From Paraspadella gotoi (taxonomy: Eukaryota > Chaetognatha): DNA of 64,000 bases. This document shows positions 31,903 through 41,409 of this stretch, in pieces. A program made the translations under genes and the position numbers. The stretch spans positions 19,806,115-19,870,114 of the forward strand of contig CM119263.1 of NCBI GenBank assembly GCA_051294375.1, given 5' to 3'. The notes below the pieces were generated by a model, which was given only the letters and a program-made list of their open reading frames with translations, was not told the origin of the DNA and did not search any database. Position 1 is the stretch's first letter. Each line of letters starts with the position of its first letter.

Positions 31903-34900
31903 TGCTGTCTGTCTGGTCTGTCTGTCTGGGAGTGGAAATGAGATTGCATGGAAAAAACCAAAGTCAAGTCGACTTGAATTTTAATGTAATTATTAATTAA
32001 TTAATTAATTAATTAAGTGAAAAATGATTCAATTTGAAAAAATGATGTAAGTTAAAAAATTATGCAATTAAAAAATAATGTATGAAAGAATTGTTGCAAA
32101 GCAGAAAGAATGATGCAAGTTGAAAGAATGATGCTGGATTGTATAAATAATGCAAGTTGAAAGAATAAAATGAAAGGAAAATATGATGCAAGTAGAAAAA
32201 AATGATGCAAGTGAATAAATGATTTATTTATTCAGCTGATTACCGCTTAATTATCGTGGCCAGATCCGACATTGTTTGCTCAAACTTGTTCTCTCTCTCT
32301 CTTACTTTTTTTCCTTCTGTTTCTTTCCTCGTCATCTCCTCTTCTTCTCGTTTTCTCTCTCGCTTTCCCTCTCCATCTTTCTCTTTCAACATTTCTCATT
32401 TTTCTTCGTGATCATCTTTTTTTTTTCTCCGCGCATCCAAAGTCCCTTTTCCTTCTAAAAACTTCCATTTCCTTTATTACCTTTTTACGCTCCTCCCTCT
32501 CGGTTCCTTCTGCCTTTTTCTTCGTCGCTTATTTTGCCACGCCTTTTCGGTTTTTCCCCACAATATTTCCTCAGAAACCTCCTTGTATCGCTCCACACGT
32601 CTCACCTTTGTTTTTACCTTCTTCCCCCCTCCCCCTATCGCTATCCATTCTCCCCCTCATTCTCTCCCCCCTGACCCATACCCCCCCCCGATGTCTCAAG
32701 TCCCTCCGGTTCTTATGACCGGAAACGAATCGACGAAACAAGAGACGTGGACGGAACCCGAACCTGGCTTGGCGCCCGGTATGGGCCCGGCCTGGCGCCC
32801 GCCTGGCGCCCGGCTTGGCGCCTGGCAGCCCGCCAACGACGCGGAAGAGTCGAGTCCGGGCGACGTCGTCTCGAGGTGAGGATAGATGGGTGTTGTTTGT
32901 TGTTGTTCCTGGATGAGTGTTGCCATCCCTCCCGGTCGGAGATTTTTGTTTTGCTCTGGATAATTGGGTGATTTCGTGCATAAAAAGCCTTTTTGTAATT
33001 AATAGTTCGATATTCATGCGAACAAATTATATTACATTCTATCAAAATTAGAAGGGAGATCATGAAATATAAGCTTTTCTGCCTTTGCCTGGCTAAATTA
33101 CATATGTTGACCAAGACAATGGCAACCATATGTAGCCATGACGACGACGTTTACGTCAGCTTTTAAACAGTTTAACTGCAGATTAAGCTGTCTGTCCTGT
33201 GAAACCCGCTTACTAAAATGACGTTAAGTCATTGTAAATCCTTTGTTAAAAAGTATTTTTTCCTAAATAAACCGGATTACTGAAACCTAAAAAACTACTT
33301 AGGAGTTAACTAACAAAGACCTCAAAAAAAAAAAAGGTTTGAAAACCACGAAAACGTTGATGACAACGACGATGACGACGACGACGACGACGTTTTGAAA
33401 TTCTCTCGTCAACTCTACCGAGTCGAATTAAAATTTATGGCTGATCCGTCAACTTTTTTTTTCGTCGGTATTAATGACGCGTCAATCACCTCCTTGCCAC
33501 CGTGGCGTCCTCTGGGAACATTTTTATTCGCGCTCGGCGTCTCGTTAAGTTTTAGTTTCGCTTCCGCGTTGACGTTTCGCGTTTTTATGTTTACGATCCG
33601 TTTCGCTCTTTACGTTTGTTTTCAGTCGCGGCGTCGGCGTCTGCGGCGTCTGCAGTGGATCTCGAATTTTATTTCGTCGTGTGCGTTGCTGTTTTGTTTA
33701 TCTCGTTTCGTCAATCGTCACAAAAATTTAAAAAAGCTTTTATTATTGATATATGATATTTATGACATTGGCTGACTAAATGAAAACAAATTTTGTTACC
33801 TTTTTTACTTTTACTTGCTTTTCTATCCCTCTATTCTTTATCTTTTTTTTTCCTTTCCTATCTTTCCTGTAACTCTTGCTTTTTATTCTTTCCTTACTCT
33901 TCTTTCCCTTTTCTTTCTTTTCTCTTTATCTCTACGTCTTTTCCTCCATAAATTTCTTTACCTTCGTCTCTTACTTTTCTTTCCTCCACCTTCTTTCCTC
34001 TCCCTCCCCTTCTTTCCTCTCCGCAAGGTCGGGACTTCGGCGCCCCCTCGACGATCACGACGGCGTCGACGATGAACGACGCTGATTCCCACGTCCCCTC
34101 CGGTTTGGGACCCTTGGCCAGGTGAGGTCATCATCGGAGCGGCTGGGCGGGTGAGGTCGTTGACCTGGATGGGCGGGTGAGGTCATTGTACTGGAATGGG
34201 CGGCTGAGGGAATCAAAGCGGCCTTAATAAGCGATCGACTGCCGAGCGTCATAAAAGTGGAGTCGGTAAGTTAAGTGATGTGAGAGGAGGCGAGGTGAGG
34301 TCAAACTTGAGCATTAAATGGATGAGGAGAGACATTTTACGGGATATGAATTTAACTCTAAATGTAGAACAGTTTTTGATTGTTGATCTTCTTTGCTTTT
34401 AGAAAAACTCATGTAGACATTGCCTGGCATTTTATTAACCAAACATTGATATAATTATGCAATACATTATATTTTTCGGCTTCACTGATTTTAATTTAAA
34501 TTGGTTTAAAAAAAACGTACAATTTTTGTCAACTTTTCGACTCCATGATCATTCATGTTAAAGTTTATTTAACGTATGGAAATAGCGTTTGGTCCCTTGG
34601 AGCCTTTGGCCACTCCGCTTTCAAGAAAATAATTTATTACCCGCGTCGCCCAAGATAAATCGAAACCGACGGCCGAAAAGACTTTTTTTTCCTAATTTTC
34701 ACTTAAAAATAGGAAACTTCGCGTCACATCGTCACCCCACTTCTCAGGTCCTATAGACCCTTACCAACTCCTTCAGATCTCCAACCCTTACCACTTTACA
34801 TATTTTCTTCCACTCTTCAACACCCCGTTCCCACCGTGGGTCACCCTGACTCTCCCGACCTTCTTCGCCCCGACAAGCTCCGTCGTTTAAGACGACGCTC

Positions 34901-34908
34901 CAATTTTT

Positions 34909-34956
<48 letters not shown>

Positions 34957-36431
34957 TCTCTCTCTCTCTTCTTCTCTCTCTCTCGTTTTCTCTCTGTTCG
35001 CGCGCCCGTGATAAATTGGAATTTTATGCGTTCGTAAACAACCGGTGGACGAGGGGAAAGTCCTTTTTTTTTTATTTTTTGTTTTTTCTACTGGGAAGGT
35101 TTTCATTCATTTTCTCTCGTTTGTGTTATATCATCGCTAACCTAGATTAAATATGGCTGTAAATAACGAAAGTTGTACTAGGAAAATCGCTCTCTTTCCG
35201 ATCCGACGCGTCAACGAACCGTGGCAAATATTTTTTTTTTCCTTTACTTATATTTTATTCACTCGCATAATAAGTCTTATCGATTTTAATTATTTATTTA
35301 TCTCCCCTGCTTCCCTCTCTTTCCCTCCATCATTCACGCCTTCGAGACATCGGCGAATCCATCCCCTGCGTTTCGCTCGCTCCCGTATTCATTACCGACT
35401 TGATTAATTCTGCTATCTCTATCTCTCTCTTTTGCCTCTCCCTTTCTGTCCCTCTCACTTGCCCAGAGCGTCGCGCGAAATCAGTCAAGTGAAATCTTCC
35501 AAGACGCGATCGTCGCAGTTCAAAGAGTCGCGCTCGTCGGTGACGCGAGCGGCTTCGATCCACGCCACGCGCGTATCTCACGCCACGCCCACCGCTCGCG
35601 CCACGCCGGGCGCCAAGTCGACCGTTCTCACCAAAGAGGAGCAGGAGCAGAAGCGCCAGATCGTCAAGGAAGCGTTGGAGCGGGCGTCAAACTACGAGGT
35701 AAAGGCGGAGAAGATGCCTTAAATGAATCTATCATGTCGTGATTGTTGCGTGGTTTATTTCGTTTTAGTAGTACGATATTAGATATTGTTTTCATAGTCA
35801 CAGTAATATCTAATTAGTAATTAGTCAATTCGTGGCTCCAGGTCGTAATTTTCTTTGGCTCAGTGTCTCGGTGACCATTGAGCAATGAGCAATTGATCAG
35901 AGCTCCCCATTTTTTTCGTTTGTTTTTTCTCCTATGGTTGTAGTATCGTCGTAGTCGTCGTCATCTTTCAATCCACGAAAGTAAAACGAACGATCGATTT
36001 GTCCAAACCGAATCTTTATATAGGAGTGGTCTTTTCATACAATTGAAACATTCTTTGAAATATTTTCCACTTCATTGATAGGGAAGCCAGGTACTCTGGG
36101 AGTGAATAAACGAGACTGTGAGAGTCTTGATTGAAAGCTTGCAGGGACCTGCTATGTCATTATCTTGTAAGAGTGATGGAGGCCTTAAACCACCAAAGCC
36201 TGTCCAAAGTCAGGGGCAAGATAGCTTATTTATTAAATGAATGGATAATTTTTATATTGGTTGTACCAATTTCATACGAACGACGATGACTTCATTTAAA
36301 TAATCCCGCGCTTTCGATTCCGTCGTCGCCCGCAGGTGGACGCCATCAGTGACAAGAGGAAAAACTTTCCTCTAACCACGAGATTGGAGAAAGAAAGACA
36401 GATTTACGGAAAGGTTTATTCGCCCTAATCA

Positions 36432-36493
<62 letters not shown>

Positions 36494-37458
36494 TTCGCTC
36501 TCTCTTTCCTTCCCAACTTCTCTCTAAATATATATTTATCCAAATCAATATTGAAGTGAGAAGTGCTTTATTAGCTTTTTCTGCCGACTAAGTTAATCTT
36601 AATCTCAATCTTCTAACAATCTTTATATGTCACCCTGTCCTCTCTCCTCAAAACATATACAATATCACTTCCCATAACTCTCTCTCTCTCTCTCTCTGTC
36701 TTAATTTGTTAGCTTCCCCCCCTGTCCCCTGTCATTTATATCCGGTTCCTGGTAGAAAAAAAGTTTTGGCCACAATCGAAAACAAAGATAAATAGAAAAA
36801 AGAAAATACCAAAAAGAAAAAAATATCTTTCAGTTTTAAGGTAAAAAAACAAACTGTCGGCTCGTTCTCTATCTGTTGTCTTCTGTTAGGATGGTCGAAA
36901 ATGATTGCGAAGATTAAAAGAGGGTGAGATGTCATCTACCCGAAATCTTAGTTGCGACGAAGGTCACAAAAGGGGAGATGATAAGAAAATTCGAAAATGA
37001 CGCAAAGGGATACTTTTTAGAGGGCAGTTAAAGGAGAAATCTCTCTCTCTCTCTCTTCATGCATTTTTATTTTTTTTCTCAATTCCGTCCGGCCTCTCAT
37101 TTCTTCTGAATAAAAAACCCGACTTTGAACGATTCATGTTTCATTTCTTTGACCACAGCGTATATCTATTATTAACTAATTGTGTGTAAAAAGATATCGA
37201 TGTACTACTACTACTACTCAAAGTCAAACCTTTTTGAACTTTAAAATGTTCATCTTGAATTTCGAATTTCCCCTGCTTCTTCGCTTCTCGAATTTAATAT
37301 CACAAATTACTTTCCTTCCCCTCCCACTTAAATCCACCCCGACTCTCCAGACCCTTTCCCACCGCTCCTACGACCAGGTTCCCTTTCCGGTGACCGAAAA
37401 TCCCGATGACCTGCGCCGAGACAGACTCGAAAAACTTTACTACGTCGCCGGAAAATGA
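24027..37458 (+). CDS. Multi-exon gene (or 3' half of the F-box gene): charged, then Pro/Gly/Met-rich, then basic protein
   Basis: Exons read: 24027-24487, 24841-24935, 25315-25582, 25664-25827, 25950-about 26114, 27263-27526, 27669-27702, 29549-29667, 29794-29960, 32701-32875, 34028-34121, 35467-35698, 36336-36413 and 37351-37458 (stop). Every junction agrees in phase except 25950-exon to 27263-exon and 32875 to 34028, where an exon is probably missed. The protein opens with a charged helix (HQQEEENERQRLDKQKYKEE), then an Asp/Arg-rich linker, a second helical part, a Pro/Gly/Met/Trp segment (GPWGFMGYPPSMGTP) and a basic Ser/Thr part (VKSSKTRSSQFKESRSS). It ends in RRDRLEKLYYVAGK. No catalytic domain is recognised. 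No separate start codon was found, and its first exon takes phase 0 exactly as exon 9 of the F-box gene leaves it, so one large transcript is the simplest reading. Function unknown. Confidence 0.6.
24841..24935 (+). CDS. Exon: short helical segment
   Basis: Acceptor AAATTATTGTCAG, donor CAAG/GTGACC, phase 2 in, 1 out. Encodes GKILPSSVNEEKWLEKSRKY. Confidence 0.65.
25037..25272 (-). repeat. Dispersed repeat family A, diverged copy
   Basis: About 235 bp aligned with the full-length copies at 1098 and 36023 but with many substitutions (for example ATTGGCTCCACCAAT at the shared end). It is the oldest copy in the window, in the intron 24936-25314. Confidence 0.7.
25315..25582 (+). CDS. Exon: acidic/Pro-rich segment
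   Basis: Acceptor CTTCCCCCACAAAG, donor GCAAG/GTGAGC, phase 1 in, 2 out. Encodes VADTHRYPPSTVRDLEGLNS, PLGREEAPPEAPPAAMTWSL and DLDKKSRNPRVRAA. Confidence 0.75.
25664..25827 (+). CDS. Exon: basic helix then RSRTVTVIRNGEPYEE
   Basis: Acceptor CATAATTCAG, donor ATAG/GTAACT, phase 2 in, 1 out. Encodes MKSLGKLLEEEHKREPVSVP and RSRTVTVIRNGEPYEEI. The RTVTVIRNG string resembles the first strand of doublecortin-type domains, but the rest of such a domain does not follow. Confidence 0.7.
25950..26114 (+). CDS. Exon: Ser/Thr and Lys/Arg-rich segment (3' border uncertain)
   Basis: Acceptor CTCCCTGACGCAG. In the frame set by the previous exon it encodes STVETSMRKKRRQIAEELLD. Donors GTGCTG (after 26114) or GTAAGG (after 26119) leave phase 1 or 0, while the next exon needs phase 2. 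A third reading frame of this exon would fit downstream but not upstream. Without a splice the frame ends at a stop at 26207-26209. Confidence 0.5.
27263..27526 (+). CDS. Exon: Pro/Gly-rich low-complexity segment
   Basis: Acceptor CTCCTTCTCAG, donor GAGG/GTGAGT, phase 2 in and out. Encodes RQDFDSEPESASDSYPGPPP, FYGPPGPWGGG, an Ala/Gly stretch and DDPFAEIYAEEMAQRGMNA. Two other frames are open because of GC content, but only this one matches the downstream phase. Confidence 0.7.
27669..27702 (+). CDS. 34-bp microexon
   Basis: Acceptor ATTATTCGCGCAG, donor CCGCAG/GTGACG. Encodes GYPMMYPGMTPQ, which continues the Met/Pro/Tyr/Gly character of its neighbours. Phase 2 in, 0 out. Confidence 0.65.
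29549..29667 (+). CDS. Exon: Met/Pro/Gly-rich segment
   Basis: Acceptor TTTTTTTACATTCAG, donor ACGG/GTAACG, phase 0 in, 2 out. Encodes MGTPMGYGMPIMMPGPWGFM and GYPPSMGTPSVFSGAASS. The composition suggests a disordered, aggregation-prone region. Confidence 0.7.
29794..29960 (+). CDS. Exon: Met/Pro-rich to charged transition
   Basis: Acceptor CTCGCCATCCCAG, donor ACGG/GTGAGT, phase 2 in, 1 out. Encodes MMYPGYAPTMMNYGPQPMPA and KSRADQVWQGAVNKYERGH. Confidence 0.75.
31078..31331 (+). repeat. Dispersed repeat family B, copy 1
   Basis: About 250 bp closely matching 36818-37039, in the same orientation (shared ATATCTTTCAGTTTTAAGG at one end, GGCAGTTAAAGGAGAAA at the other). Each copy runs directly into a CT microsatellite, here 31332-31361. 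No reading frame. Confidence 0.8.
31877..31928. repeat. (TCTG)n microsatellite
   Basis: About 50 bp of TCTG/GTCT tetranucleotide repeat with two one-base irregularities. Confidence 0.9.
32244..32286 (+). repeat. Short dispersed repeat family C, copy 2
   Basis: Matches 7008-7051 with a few differences (core CAGATCCGACATTGTTTGCT). Followed by a T/C-rich stretch. Confidence 0.5.
32701..32875 (+). CDS. Exon: Trp/Pro/Gly-rich and acidic segment
   Basis: Acceptor CCGATGTCTCAAG, donor TCGAG/GTGAGG, phase 1 in, 2 out; the first codon completes as Val with the preceding exon. Encodes VLMTGNESTKQETWTEPEPG and NDAEESSPGDVVS. Several tandem GGCGCCCGG-like units lie in it. Minus-strand frames here are shadows. 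Confidence 0.65.
34028..34121 (+). CDS. Exon: short Ser/Thr-rich segment
   Basis: Acceptor CCTCTCCGCAAG, donor GCCAG/GTGAGG. The frame that matches the next exon encodes FGAPSTITTASTMNDADSHV and PSGLGPLA. It needs phase 1 input whereas the exon ending at 32875 gives phase 2, so a small exon is probably missed. A candidate with a strong acceptor TTTGTTTTCAG starts at 33626 and would fit both phases. Confidence 0.5.
35467..35698 (+). CDS. Exon: basic Ser/Thr/Ala-rich segment and charged helix
   Basis: Acceptor CTCACTTGCCCAG, donor TACGAG/GTAAAG, phase 2 in, 0 out. Encodes VKSSKTRSSQFKESRSSVTR, HATPTARATPGAKSTV and TKEEQEQKRQIVKEALERAS. Strong C/G-ending codons. Confidence 0.8.
36023..36276 (+). 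repeat. Dispersed repeat family A, full-length copy 2
   Basis: 254 bp, nearly identical to the inverted copy at 1098-1353. Starts GGAGTGGTCTTTTCATAC and ends ATTGGTTGTACCAAT, TTCATA. It lies 60 bp before the acceptor of the next exon. The close identity of the two full copies indicates recent activity. Confidence 0.85.
36336..36413 (+). CDS. Exon: short basic segment
   Basis: Acceptor GTCGTCGCCCGCAG, donor GGAAAG/GTTTAT, phase 0 both sides, 26 codons. Encodes VDAISDKRKNFPLTTRLEKE and RQIYGK. It is followed immediately by a CT microsatellite. Confidence 0.7.
36434..36510. repeat. (CT)n microsatellite
   Basis: About 75 bp of CT beginning about 20 bases after a 5' splice site. Confidence 0.9.
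36818..37039 (+). repeat. Dispersed repeat family B, copy 2
   Basis: About 222 bp, same orientation as 31078-31331, with small deletions and substitutions; again followed by CT repeats from 37040. Confidence 0.8.
37351..37458 (+). CDS. Terminal exon with stop codon
   Basis: Acceptor CCCGACTCTCCAG, phase 0 in. Encodes TLSHRSYDQVPFPVTENPDD and RRDRLEKLYYVAGK, then TGA at 37456-37458. Codon use and splice phase agree with the upstream exons. Confidence 0.75.
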   Translation, partial: TLSHRSYDQVPFPVTENPDDLRRDRLEKLYYVAGK

Positions 37459-40059
37459 GGCCGATGCTCTTCTGTTTGGTTGCGCGGAGAGAAAAAATGC
37501 GCGGGAAATTCTATTGACACGAAGTCGAAGACGAACTTTTCATCGTAGCGATACGTCACACCCGACGACGTGAGCGAACCATCACTATAAATTTTGTTGA
37601 CTTGTATTTTTGTGGGGTTTTAAAATGTTTACTCAGAAAAAAGATTTTTGAGCCTTTATTGCCCTTTTTTTTTTTTGTTTTTCGAGAAACATTAGTCGAA
37701 AACTTACGACTTGGGAAAACCATAAAGGCGCGTGTTTTGGCGCGAAAAAAGACGGGTCGAAAGATACAGACCATACACAATTACACGTAGATGAAGGAAA
37801 TGGAATAATTAGGCTCGACTAATATTGCATAATGTATATGCTAAAGTTATTTCGTTGTTTTAAAAATGTCATTTTGGTCTGATATCTGTATATCTTTATA
37901 ATTTATTAAAATAAAAATATTTAAGTTTGTTGTTATACAATTAAAAGCAAATTATTTGAAATAACTAGGTCTTCTTCTTTACTAAAGTATTTTATTCTGT
38001 TATATTATAACAGAATAAAATATAAACACTCAAATGTTTAAGTAAAGATAAATGGTACTCGCAGCAAATCTGCCGTTAACTCGCCCAGAGCTAAATCTCC
38101 TGTAATAAATCTTAATCTCAGAAACTGTTCTTGTTTGGCCTCGAAAGCCAAAAAGAGCGAAAGCGCAAAAGTGAAACAACATACGCGCAATAAACATTCT
38201 TCACAATAATTTTTTTCCTCTATTTACTAATTCGGTTAGATACTGAGAAAGTCGATTCTCCTAAATAAAAGAGGGAAGAAAGAAAAACAGCAAGAAATAA
38301 AAGAGACACGCTCAATCGAAACAACAACTTTGGGGGCGTTCGCTAATGTTTACAAATGAGCAGAAAGCGACGTTAGACGAAAAACAACGACATCTAAACC
38401 GTCTCTTTGGGTTCTAATCATTTGTCATGGATAAAAAAAAAGCCAGCAACTCGTTATAAACTCTGTAGTTCAATAGCTTTTTATGTAGATTTGTAAAAAA
38501 CGGATTTTATTAAAATAATTATCACGAGCTCTAACGTCAAATACTTTTCATTTTGTCTTTTTAGCAAACACCTTTTACATAGCTTGAGCAGAAACTATTT
38601 GTTGAGTGCAGAAATTTCAAAATGTCGTGGGTTACCCGGTTTTGCAAAGAAAGAATCGAGAGAAAAAACTCTTCTGTCCAATTTTGTTTGCATTATTCCT
38701 GGCGACGGATGATAAGTGGATATCAAGCGATGAGAAGGCAAACAGTGCCACCTCACGACGCGAAGAAAAGTCTGAAAGAGAAGAAAGAAGAGAAGAGGAG
38801 AAAGAATTTTTTTTTAAATTGGACTGTAGAGTCAAAATAAAAAAAATCCTTAATGATTTCTTAAATGGCCTATTTATGCAAATTTAGAAATATTAAAAAA
38901 GTTATCTAAAAACCAACAGCCTTCTTTCGGGTTCTTTCACATCCGTTTTCTTACTTTGTTTATTTATTTTTTGTCTAATGGGTGAACCCTCATGTAGAAG
39001 TCGTTAGTTTGCTTTTTTTTTTCTGACCTATTTTCTTCGCGTGAGGAACTTAAGACGCAAAATCCTCTGTCAAAATAAAAAATGACGTCAAACGCTCCTC
39101 AAATAAATAATCCCCTAATGAGCAAAAAAGCGTGACAAAAAAATGGCGGACTTCTATGAAGGCTCGAACATGCGCGGATTGTCAATAGGCGCGAACTTTG
39201 AACTTCCTCATTATTAATCTAGTTCTCTGGTTCTCTAGTTTTCATTGAATGCCGTTTCTCTGTAGCAAGCATTTGCCGAATGTCCAGTTGTGACCCAGCT
39301 TGAACATTATTTTGCTTTTTATGACAAGAGAATTAGTCGCTTTCATTCGGCCGGTCTTTCTTGTTGAGGAATTAATTTCTATTCAAATAGCTCTTTTTTT
39401 TAAAATAATATTTTTTTTATTTCCAGTTAGACGTTTCGGCAAACGTTTTCGCGAATATATTCTTTTGCGCAAATAAAACTTAATTCCTAATTCAGTACAA
39501 GTTATGTCGTATCAACCGAATATCCTTACCACTTAATACTAATTACTACTTAGGCTCGAAAAAATTTTTTTTTATGAAGTGACGTTTAGATTTTGAGGAG
39601 GGGAACTCTTGGACCTGAACAGTGAACAGTGAACAACGTCGCACGCAATTAGAGGAGGCAATGAGCTGAGACTGCCAATTAGTCTCGGTCCCCCCCCCTC
39701 CGTCATGGCATCTGAATCTCATACCCTCGGGTGTTTTGACTGAAGCTCACGTCCCGTCATATTGATTTTATTGAACGCTGTCCGCGAATAAAATAAACTT
39801 TTTATTTCAGAATAATTAAAATAGATTTTTAACAAAAACTCTCTCGAAAATATTTAACGTCTGGATAAATTAGTTTTTTCATTTAAATTAGTTACTAGTG
39901 GAAACGTTGCGGGTTTTTTTTTTTATAATTACAATTACAATTAACAATTATTTTTCTCTCTCAAAAAAATTTATAAAAGGGAAAAATCAGGAAATTAAAA
40001 TCATTAAAAAGCATCACTATACTTTAAAAAGGCAATGGCCCGGTTTCATCCTTCATCTT

Positions 40060-40094
<35 letters not shown>

Positions 40095-40325
40095 TCACTA
40101 ATTAATCCCGCCCGCCATCTTTGATCAAAATCGAACGTCATCTTCGAAGCTCATCAGCCGCCATGTTTTATCAGCGTCCTTCGATCCTTTCATCTCCATC
40201 TCTTTTGCCAGTTTCACTTTTCATTATCGAGCTTCTCCATCTTCTTAATTAATCGTCAGTCGAGTCATTATGAATGAGAAAAGAAGAAGTTCTCTTTCTT
40301 CTCGAAGTTTCGATCAAAGATTAGA
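37459..40325. other. AT-rich region without a convincing gene
   Basis: AATAAA-like signals near 37908 could serve the preceding gene. Overlapping frames at 38606-38887 and 38622-38840 are open (one begins MSWVTRFCKERIERKN) but have no splice support and AT-biased codons. The rest is A/T-rich with a (TTTA)n tract at 40067-40096. Confidence 0.4.
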
Positions 40326-40636
40326 ATGTTCTTTGTTTTCTCCGTCTCGAGAGAATTCGTACTAAATCTTTTTAACGATAATGAGATCCGTCGCGCCCTC
40401 AATTTGTCGTCGCCCAGCGAGGGACTTTGTCGCTCGGCGTGATTTTCGTACCGACAGTTTGTATTAACAATATATTTTGACTTTAAATGAACTGAAGCGA
40501 CCTGAATTTGGTCAAGACGGCGGAAGAGGCACCCAAATTCTTATCGGGATTGAGGAGCACTGAGAAACGCCCGGCTCCGGCGAGAGTCGATAGATTTACT
40601 GCTGTTGACTACCGGGAGAAAGTGAGAGAGAGAGAC

Positions 40637-40705
<69 letters not shown>

Positions 40706-40796
40706 TGAAGACGGATGGAATGTCCTTTCTCCCCTTGGGAAAATTCGCGTCAGAAATACTTATCGTGTCAGATGTCTATTGATGGAAGGAATGGAG

Positions 40797-40876
<80 letters not shown>

Positions 40877-41128
40877 GATTTGCGTGTCTGGTTTGTTTGA
40901 CCTTGAAGATGTTGGGATTTTGATTCTGTTTCCTTTCTGGCGGAAAGTCATTGCAAGCCACCTGAAAGCAACCGCGATGATGATGATTCTGTTATGGCCA
41001 ATGACGACGATAACGACGACGATAACGACGGAGACGAAGACGAGAATGACACCGACAACAGCGACGACGACATAATAAGACTGCGATCCGGCTTTAGTAA
41101 CGATGAAAACTACCACCCGGATTCTTGA
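40326..41128 (+). CDS. Small protein with Asp-rich C-terminal tail (three exons)
   Basis: Proposed exons 40326-40438, 40498-40621 and 40958-41128; all phases agree and the product is about 135 residues. The middle exon encodes LVKTAEEAPKFLSGLRSTEK and RVDRFTAVDYREK with a GTGAGA donor. The last encodes PPESNRDDDDSVMANDDDND, further Asp runs, DIIRLRSGFSNDENYHPDS and a TGA. AATAAA occurs at 41135-41140 and 41154-41159, supporting a real 3' end. The 336-bp intron contains two (GA)n tracts. The first exon (MFFVFSVSREFV) and its weak GTGATT donor are the least certain part. The Asp run could reflect a GAC repeat island. Function unknown; acidic tails often bind basic proteins, but that is only an inference. 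Confidence 0.45.
40635..40706. repeat. (GA)n microsatellite after a 5' splice site
   Basis: About 70 bp of GA with one interruption, starting some 15 bases after the donor at 40622. Confidence 0.9.
40799..40873. repeat. (GA)n micro­satellite
   Basis: About 75 bp of perfect GA in the same intron. Confidence 0.9.
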
Positions 41129-41134
41129 AAAACA

Positions 41135-41159
41135 AATAAAATTTTTATTACCCAATAAA
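41135..41159 (+). terminator. Two polyadenylation signals
   Basis: AATAAA at 41135-41140 and again at 41154-41159, 7 and 26 bases after the TGA of the Asp-rich gene. Confidence 0.5.
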
Positions 41160-41360
41160 GAACCTTTCGTTATTTATTAAAAAAACAATTTAAATTATTT
41201 AAATGTTAAGACCTTTTTATTTATTTCTTTAATTTGGCGATTCTGGTTGACAGTTTTTAGTTTACAGTGAATGGTTTCCTAATTAGTGCAGGAACGACAA
41301 AAACCCCTGAGACTTTGATGACTGCAATTACGATTCGTAAGAAATAAAAAGAGAAAAACG

Positions 41361-41409
<49 letters not shown>

